This document shows, piece by piece, positions 34,039-42,159 of a stretch of DNA of 42,159 nucleotides. Origin of the DNA: Acidimicrobiales bacterium (lineage in GTDB: Bacteria > Actinomycetota > Acidimicrobiia > Acidimicrobiales > VFJN01); the NCBI GenBank assembly GCA_030681555.1, contig JAUXRW010000160.1, positions 1 through 42,159 on the forward strand, given 5' to 3'. Position 1 is the stretch's first letter, and every line of letters begins with the position of its first letter. The position numbers were made by a program, and so were the translations under genes. A model generated the notes under the pieces. The model ran no database searches. It had not been told where the DNA came from and worked only from the letters and a program-made list of their open reading frames with translations.

Positions 34039-34044
34039 CTCCCA
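34039..34044 (-). promoter_or_regulatory. Shine-Dalgarno GGGAGG of purB
   Basis: Minus-strand GGGAGG about 10 nt before ATG 34028, ruling against ATG 34037 and against leaderless translation. Confidence 0.5.
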
Positions 34045-34103
34045 CCCGCTCGCCACCCCGTCCCACCCCGCCGCCCACTTCCGCCGTCCCTGCGGCGGAC
34101 GGG

Positions 34104-34155
34104 CGAACTCGCGACGGAGCGTGCACAGAAGTGTGTGCGCTGGGTCGCGAGTTCG
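34104..34155. repeat. Nested hairpin between purE and purB
   Basis: Arms CGAACTCGCGAC (34104-34115) and 34144-34155 are perfect 12-bp reverse complements. Inside them AGCGTGCACA and TGTGTGCGCT form a second imperfect stem around GAAG. A smaller CCGCCG/CGGCGG stem lies beside it at 34081-34098. It could be an attenuating or processing structure, or a palindromic repeat unit. Confidence 0.6.
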
Positions 34156-34183
34156 ATGGAGGAGACGGGTCGGCTCCCCGGGG

Positions 34184-34636
34184 CTAGCCGGCGATCTCGG
34201 TGCGGTGGTCGGCCAGCTTGGCCGCGAGGTCGCCGTCGCTGATGGCCAGCATCTGGACGACGAGCAGGGCGGCGTTCATGGAGCCGTCGATGGCGACCGT
34301 GGCCACGGGGATGCCCTTGGGCATCTGCACCGTGGCGTACAGCGCATCGACGCCGTTCAGCGCGCCGCCGGACAGCGGCACGCCGACGACCGGGAGGGTC
34401 GTCTGCGCAGCGACGGCGCCGGCGAGGTGGGCGGCCATGCCGGCCCCGCAGATGAACGCGGCGTAGCCCTGGTCGCGCGCCGTCGAGGCCAGCTCGGCGA
34501 CTTTGGCCGGGGTCCGGTGGGCGGAGTGCACCCGGACGTCGGCCTCGATGCCGAAGCGCTCGAGCACGTCCACGGCGGGTTGCATCTTGTCCCGGTCGTT
34601 GGGGGACCCCATCAGCACGGCGACCTTGTACGTCAT
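34184..34636 (-). CDS. purE: N5-carboxyaminoimidazole ribonucleotide mutase PurE
   Basis: The 150-residue class I PurE rearranges N5-CAIR to [25 protein letters not shown] is the phosphate/ribose site, and [14 protein letters not shown] contains the catalytic His (SAHRTP). [13 protein letters not shown] and [24 protein letters not shown] are the family octamer elements. ATG 34636 overlaps the purD stop (ATGA). No purK is seen in the window. Confidence 0.97.
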   Translation of the reverse strand: MTYKVAVLMGSPNDRDKMQPAVDVLERFGIEADVRVHSAHRTPAKVAELASTARDQGYAAFICGAGMAAHLAGAVAAQTTLPVVGVPLSGGALNGVDALYATVQMPKGIPVATVAIDGSMNAALLVVQMLAISDGDLAAKLADHRTEIAG

Positions 34637-35856
34637 GACGTGACCTCTCTCGCGATGTCGGTTCGGTGGTGCCTACCAGGCCAGGCGATCCTCGCCAACG
34701 CCTCGTAGGCGCAAACCCGGGCGGCGCCAATGTCCGGCCCGGTGCCCACGACGTCCAGCACCCGCCCTCCCGCCGTGACGAGCCGCCCCTCGTCGTCGGC
34801 GGCCACGCCGGCGCACAGCACGGTGGCGCCGGGGACGGCGGCAGCGTCGGCCAGCCCCTCGATCACGTCGCCGGCCCGCGGTGTCGCCGGGTAGCCCTCC
34901 GCTGCGGCTACGACGAGCACGGCGGCGGCGCCGTCGTAGGTCGGCTCGCCGACGAGCTGCCCCGCCGCCGCCGATGCCAGCAGCTCGCCGAGGTCGGAGG
35001 TGAGGCGGAGCAGCACCACCTGGCTGTCGGGGTCGCCGAAGCGGATGTTGTACTCCACCAGCTTGAGCCCTTCGGGGGTCAGCATGAGGCCGGCGTAGAG
35101 CACCCCGCGGTAGTCGATCCCCCGACGCCGCAACTCGGCCAGCGTGGGCTCGATGAAGCGCGACTGGATGTCGTCGACGAACCCTTCGGGCAGCCAGGGC
35201 AGCGGGGCGTAGGCCCCCATGCCGCCGGTGTTGGGCCCCTCGTCGTCATCCGCGACGCGCTTGAAGTCCTGCGCCGGGTCGAGCACGACGGCGCGCTGGC
35301 CGTCGCAGATCGCGAAGACGGACACCTCGGGCCCGGTCATGCCCTCCTCGATCACGACGGTGCGGCCGGCGTCGCCGAACGACGTGCCGGCCAACTTGTC
35401 GCGGACGTCGGCCTCGGCCTCGGCGAGGTCGGTGGTGACCAAAACGCCCTTCCCCGCTGCGAGCCCGTCGGTCTTGACGACGTAGTGGCCGGGAAGCGTG
35501 CCCAGGAAGTCGAGGGCCGGGCCCACCTCGTCGAAGCGGCCGTAGCGGGCCGTCGGCACCCCGGCCGTGGTCACGAGCTCCTTCATCCAGGCCTTCGAGC
35601 CCTCGAGCTGCGCGCCGTCGGCGCCGGGCCCGAACACGAGCCGGCCCGCCGCCCGGAGCCGGTCGGCCAACCCGTGGACGAGCGGAACCTCGGGCCCGAT
35701 GACGTACAGGTCGGCGATGATGTCCTCCACCGGCGTGGGCACCGACCCGGGGATCCCCGGGTTCCCCGGCGTCACCACCACCTCGTGCCCCGAGCGAGAG
35801 AGCACCAGCGCCAGACAACCCTCCCGCCCCCCCGACCCCACAACGCACACCCTCAT
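34633..35856 (-). CDS. purD: Phosphoribosylamine-glycine ligase PurD
   Basis: The 407-residue GAR synthetase joins glycine to phosphoribosylamine with [20 protein letters not shown] starts the N-domain. [16 protein letters not shown] is the ATP-grasp lid, and [18 protein letters not shown] and [20 protein letters not shown] carry the metal ligands. The frame is open to 35994, but ATG 35856 starts the conserved part and has GGGAGG about 9 nt upstream. A hairpin repeat fills the gap to purA. Confidence 0.97.
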   Translation of the reverse strand: MRVCVVGSGGREGCLALVLSRSGHEVVVTPGNPGIPGSVPTPVEDIIADLYVIGPEVPLVHGLADRLRAAGRLVFGPGADGAQLEGSKAWMKELVTTAGVPTARYGRFDEVGPALDFLGTLPGHYVVKTDGLAAGKGVLVTTDLAEAEADVRDKLAGTSFGDAGRTVVIEEGMTGPEVSVFAICDGQRAVVLDPAQDFKRVADDDEGPNTGGMGAYAPLPWLPEGFVDDIQSRFIEPTLAELRRRGIDYRGVLYAGLMLTPEGLKLVEYNIRFGDPDSQVVLLRLTSDLGELLASAAAGQLVGEPTYDGAAAVLVVAAAEGYPATPRAGDVIEGLADAAAVPGATVLCAGVAADDEGRLVTAGGRVLDVVGTGPDIGAARVCAYEALARIAWPGRHHRTDIAREVTS

Positions 35857-35865
35857 CGTCCCGGC

Positions 35866-35871
35866 CTCCCT
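35866..35871 (-). promoter_or_regulatory. Shine-Dalgarno GGGAGG of purD
   Basis: Minus-strand GGGAGG about 9-10 nt before ATG 35856. It supports this start over upstream in-frame codons. Confidence 0.45.
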
Positions 35872-35879
35872 CGCCGCGG

Positions 35880-36022
35880 GAAGGGCCGTTGGGGAGGGTT
35901 CCGGGGGGAGTGGGAGGGGGGAACCCCCCCCTCCCCAGCGAGCGGCCGGGCTTGCCCGGCCCGAGCCGCAACGAGCCGCCCGCAGGGCGCGCACTCAGCT
36001 CGTGTAAGGAGCTCCGCTCCGA
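35880..36022 (-). repeat. 3' multi-hairpin repeat, copy 3 (after purA)
   Basis: Read on the minus strand, it begins at the base after the purA TGA. Stems: GGAG/CTCC near 36008-36020, CGCCC/GGGCG at 35977-35989, a perfect 8-bp GGCCGGGC/GCCCGGCC at 35944-35961, and GGGAGGGGG/CCCCCTCCC within 35912-35935. Block order matches copy 2. Several paired positions differ between copies in ways that keep pairing. Confidence 0.72.
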
Positions 36023-37315
<1,293 letters not shown>

Positions 37316-37339
37316 TCAGCTGTTCGCGGACGGCGTGCG

Positions 37340-37345
37340 AGCATA
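37340..37345 (-). promoter_or_regulatory. Possible -10 hexamer TATGCT of purA, with leader
   Basis: Minus-strand TANNNT whose 3' end lies 36 nt before GTG 37303, with GAGGAG as Shine-Dalgarno in between. Confidence 0.4.
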
Positions 37346-37361
37346 GAGGGTGGTGCGGCGC

Positions 37362-39851
<2,490 letters not shown>

Positions 39852-39857
39852 ATCCAC

Positions 39858-39863
39858 AGGCTA
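39858..39863 (-). promoter_or_regulatory. -10 hexamer TAGCCT, leaderless start of clpB
   Basis: Minus-strand TANNNT 6 nt before ATG 39851. It lies immediately downstream of a TCTGAG repeat, so repressor binding there could block it. Confidence 0.5.
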
Positions 39864-39900
39864 CCTATCACTCAGAAAAGTTGATACCCTAACGCTCAGA
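39864..39900 (-). promoter_or_regulatory. Tandem TCTGAGYGWTAGG repeats upstream of clpB
   Basis: Two near-identical 13-nt boxes on the minus strand (within 39864-39876 and 39888-39900), 24 nt apart, so on nearly the same helix face. They do not match the HspR-associated inverted repeat CTTGAGT-N7-ACTCAAG except for a TGAGT half-like core. Confidence 0.4.
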
Positions 39901-39907
39901 TTTTCTG

Positions 39908-40303
39908 CTAGCGCTGGCGGAAAAGCATCACCGACTGCTTGAGGGGCACGAGTTCGCGCCGGTACTGGCGGTGCGTCTGCTGCACCGCTTCCTGGGCGCC
40001 GTCCTGGGCGGCGTGCAGCCGGCTGCGCAGCTCGACCAGCTCGGCCTCGAGCTCGAGGACCTTCTGCACTCCGGCCAGGTTCAGGCCTTCGCTGGTGAGC
40101 TCCTGGATCCGATGGAGCTGCTCGATGTCGGCATCGCTGTAGCGCCGGCTGCCGCCGCCCGTGCGGGCCGGGTCGACGAGGCCCTTGCGCTCGTAGATGC
40201 GCAGCGTCTGGGGGTGCAGGCCGGCCAGCTCGGCCGCCACCGAGATGACGTACACAGCTCGGCTGCCCGTTTGCTCGTCGTTTCGGTCGCCGGTGCTCGC
40301 CAT
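39908..40303 (-). CDS. hspR: HspR, MerR-type heat-shock repressor
   Basis: The 131-residue protein would repress the dnaK operon and often clpB, usually with DnaK as co-repressor. VYVISVAAELAGLHPQTLRIYERKGLVDPARTGGGSRRYSDADI is the MerR-type wing-helix DNA-binding region at about 17-60. LTSEGLNLAGVQKVLELEAEL is the following helix, and a coiled-coil-like tail (HAAQDGAQEAVQQTHRQYRREL) ends in KQSVMLFRQR. ATG 40303 is within 5 bp of the dnaJ stop. Position after dnaJ is the classical actinobacterial arrangement. Confidence 0.94.
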   Translation of the reverse strand: MASTGDRNDEQTGSRAVYVISVAAELAGLHPQTLRIYERKGLVDPARTGGGSRRYSDADIEQLHRIQELTSEGLNLAGVQKVLELEAELVELRSRLHAAQDGAQEAVQQTHRQYRRELVPLKQSVMLFRQR

Positions 40304-40307
40304 GGCA

Positions 40308-41423
40308 TCACACTCCGAGGTGCGAACGGGGGGAGTCCCCGTTGGACGCGGCCTTGAGCGCCTCCACCGCCTTGCGCTCGGCGCTGGACAGCTTGGACGG
40401 TATCGCCACCTCGACGGTGACGAGGAGATCCCCGGCGCTCTTTCCCGCCGCGACACCGCGACCTTTCACCCGGAACGTGCGCCCGGACCGCGTGCCGGCG
40501 GGCACCCGGAGGGTGACCGGCGCTCCGTCGAGCGTCGGCACCGTGATGTCGGCGCCGAGGGTGGCCTCCGGGAAGGTGATCGGGACGGTGAGCGTCAGGT
40601 CCCGGCCCTTGCGCTGGAAGAGCGGGTGGGAGGCCACCGAGACGACCACGTACAGGTCGCCCGGGGGACCGCCGTTGCGGCCCGGGCCGCCGCGCCCCTT
40701 CAGCCGGATCCGCTGCCCCTGGTCGACGCCCGCGGGCACCCGCAGCTTCACCTCGCGGGGCCGGCGCTCCACGCCCGTGCCGCGGCACGTGGGGCACGGA
40801 TCGTCGATCGTGACGCCGCGCCCCCCGCACACGGGGCAGGGCGACGACAGCGAGAACAGTCCCTGGTTGTCGGAGACGACGCCCCGCCCGCCGCAGTTGG
40901 CGCACTGGTGGGGTGTCGCGCCGGGTCGGGCGCCGGAGCCGTGGCACGTGCCGCACGGCGCGTCGCTGGTGAGATGCACCGCTGTGGTGATGCCTGCCGC
41001 TGCATCTTCGAACGTGAGGTGGAGCTCGGCCTCGAGGTCCTGGCCGCGGTGGGGCCCGCCGCCTCGTGCCCCGCCGCTGCGCCGACCCCGGCCGAACAGG
41101 CCGCCCAGCAGGTCACCGAGGTCGCCGCCGTCCTGGAACGAGAACCCTCCGCCTCCGCCTCCACCCGGGAAGCCGGCGGCGGCCGGGCCCAGCCGTCGGA
41201 CCTCGTCGTACTCGGCACGCCGCTCGGCGTCACCGACGACGTCGTAGGCGCTGGAGATCTCCTTGAAGCGCTCCTCGGCGGCGGCGTCACCGGAGTTGGC
41301 GTCGGGGTGGTATTCGCGGGACAGCTTCCGGTACGCGCTCTTGATCTCCTTGGCGGAGGCTGTGTCCGACACGCCGAGGACTCGGTAGTAGTCCTTCTCG
41401 AACCACTCGCGCTGGGGAGCCAA
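40308..41423 (-). CDS. dnaJ: Co-chaperone DnaJ
   Basis: The 371-residue type I DnaJ activates the DnaK ATPase. The J-domain DYYRVLGVSDTASAKEIK has the HPD motif in SREYHPDANSG. A Gly/Phe-rich linker follows (GFPGGGGGGGFSF). Four zinc-binding CxxCxGxG repeats follow: CGTCHGSG, CANCGGRG, CPVCGGRG and CPTCRGTG, all intact. The start is TTG 41423, with AGGGGAAGG just upstream; no ATG or GTG alternative fits the J-domain. grpE ends 13 bp upstream. Confidence 0.96.
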   Translation of the reverse strand: MAPQREWFEKDYYRVLGVSDTASAKEIKSAYRKLSREYHPDANSGDAAAEERFKEISSAYDVVGDAERRAEYDEVRRLGPAAAGFPGGGGGGGFSFQDGGDLGDLLGGLFGRGRRSGGARGGGPHRGQDLEAELHLTFEDAAAGITTAVHLTSDAPCGTCHGSGARPGATPHQCANCGGRGVVSDNQGLFSLSSPCPVCGGRGVTIDDPCPTCRGTGVERRPREVKLRVPAGVDQGQRIRLKGRGGPGRNGGPPGDLYVVVSVASHPLFQRKGRDLTLTVPITFPEATLGADITVPTLDGAPVTLRVPAGTRSGRTFRVKGRGVAAGKSAGDLLVTVEVAIPSKLSSAERKAVEALKAASNGDSPRSHLGV

Positions 41424-41436
41424 CGGTCCTTCCCCT

Positions 41437-42015
41437 CTAGTCCGTCACCTTGACCATGGCCGGCCGGACCACGCGCCCCTGCCAGGCGTAGCCCGCCCGC
41501 AGGACCTCCGACACGATGTGCTCGCCCCCGTCGCCGGGCTCGTGCACGACGGCGTCGGCGACGGTCGGGTCAAAGGGCTCGCCGATCGGGTCGATGCGGC
41601 TGAGCCCCTCCTTCTCGAGCACGCCCAGGAGCGCGCTCACGATGGGCTCGACGTCCGCAGCCCCGTGGGCCAGCGCGCCATCGCATGCGTCGAGCACGGG
41701 CAGAAGCCGCTCGACGAGGCCGGCCAACGAGCGTTCGACCATGTCCTCCTGCCGGCGTTGCGCCTGCTTCCGGAAGTTCTCGAAGTCGGCCTGGCTGCGG
41801 CGGGCCGTGTCGAGGTAGTGGTCGCGCTCGGAGGCGACCCGCTCGAGGTCGGCGACGAGCGCCTCCACGGTGACGGGCTCGGTGGGGCCGTCGCCGACGG
41901 GCGCGTCGACCGCGCCGACGTCGAGCAGCCCGCCGTCGAGGATCGGCTCGCCGACGCCCGCGCTGATGTCGCCGGGCCCACCGAGGTCGTCGTGGGGATC
42001 GGTCACGCCGGTCAC
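41437..42015 (-). CDS. grpE: Nucleotide exchange factor GrpE
   Basis: The 192-residue protein drives ADP release from DnaK. A variable acidic N-terminus precedes the coiled coil LVADLERVASERDHYLDTARRSQADFENFRKQAQRR. The C-terminal beta domain has GLSRIDPIGEPFDPTVADAVV and VLRAGYAWQGRVVRPAMVKV, the classical GrpE ending. GTG 42015 directly abuts the dnaK stop; GTG 42006 is the alternative start. Confidence 0.95.
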   Translation of the reverse strand: MTGVTDPHDDLGGPGDISAGVGEPILDGGLLDVGAVDAPVGDGPTEPVTVEALVADLERVASERDHYLDTARRSQADFENFRKQAQRRQEDMVERSLAGLVERLLPVLDACDGALAHGAADVEPIVSALLGVLEKEGLSRIDPIGEPFDPTVADAVVHEPGDGGEHIVSEVLRAGYAWQGRVVRPAMVKVTD

Positions 42016-42159
42016 CTACGCCGAATCGGCTTCGTCGATGATCTCGGCATCGACCACGTCGTCGTCGGAGGGTTGGGCCGCCCCGCCGCCGCCGGCCTCG
42101 CGGTCGGCCTGCGCGGCCGCGTCGTACAGCCGCTGGGTGAAGCTCTGCGACGACGTCTT
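42016..42159 (-). CDS. dnaK: Chaperone DnaK (Hsp70), C-terminal fragment
   Basis: Only the last 47 residues are inside the window, running off the end. The sequence SFTQRLYDAAAQADREAGGGG, then DDDVVDAEIIDEADSA and TAG at 42018-42016, is the Gly-rich linker and acidic ED(V)VDAEIIDE tail typical of DnaK. The gene order dnaK, grpE, dnaJ, hspR confirms it. Any promoter and HAIR operator lie outside the window. Confidence 0.93.
   Translation of the reverse strand, partial: KTSSQSFTQRLYDAAAQADREAGGGGAAQPSDDDVVDAEIIDEADSA

Noticed and set aside
39864-39900. HspR-associated inverted repeat (HAIR) upstream of clpB
   Set aside because: No inverted ACTCAAG partner at the required 7-nt spacing; the boxes are direct repeats.

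Overview
The window is GC-rich, densely coded DNA from a bacterium, most likely an actinobacterium. Supporting signs are a dnaK-grpE-dnaJ-hspR-clpB heat-shock block, a PurS/PurQ/small-PurL purine set, GTG/TTG starts, and many start codons lying 6-9 nt after a TANNNT hexamer, as in leaderless actinobacterial transcripts. The class Acidimicrobiia is my best guess, but that is inference.

Layout. (1) 1-25986 is a surface-glycan locus. It opens with the 3' end of a Wzt-type ABC-transporter ATPase gene. It holds 13 glycosyltransferase genes (one a GT4-GT2 fusion), seven methyltransferases, two left-handed beta-helix acyltransferases, one O-antigen polymerase/ligase-like membrane protein, one sugar-1-phosphate nucleotidyltransferase and one polyprenyl-phosphate sugar-1-phosphate transferase. 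Genes run on both strands in short, overlapping operons separated by divergent promoters. (2) 26013-37303 is a purine cluster on the minus strand, in transcription order purA, purD, purE, purB, purC, purS, purQ, purL. Between purQ and purL lie a decayed acyltransferase/SGNH pseudogene and an intact small conserved gene on the plus strand. (3) 37362-42159 holds clpB, hspR, dnaJ, grpE and the 3' end of dnaK, all on the minus strand (transcription order dnaK to clpB).

How it fits together. The priming transferase would load the first sugar on undecaprenyl phosphate, and the glycosyltransferases would extend it. The methyltransferases and acyltransferases would decorate or cap the chain. A Wzm/Wzt exporter and/or the Wzy-like protein would export, polymerise or ligate it. 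Wzt C-terminal domains read chain caps, so the many methyltransferases near a Wzt suggest methyl capping (inference).

The least expected signals are non-coding. Three related, about 140-nt, multi-hairpin elements start directly at stop codons; two of them face each other and form a giant inverted repeat at 28742-29048. There is a 159-bp element with perfect 13-bp terminal inverted repeats at 24278-24436, a 52-nt nested hairpin between purE and purB, and an 11-bp-arm palindrome between divergent sugar genes. Fifteen start codons follow a TANNNT hexamer by 6-9 nt, which also fixes several ambiguous starts.
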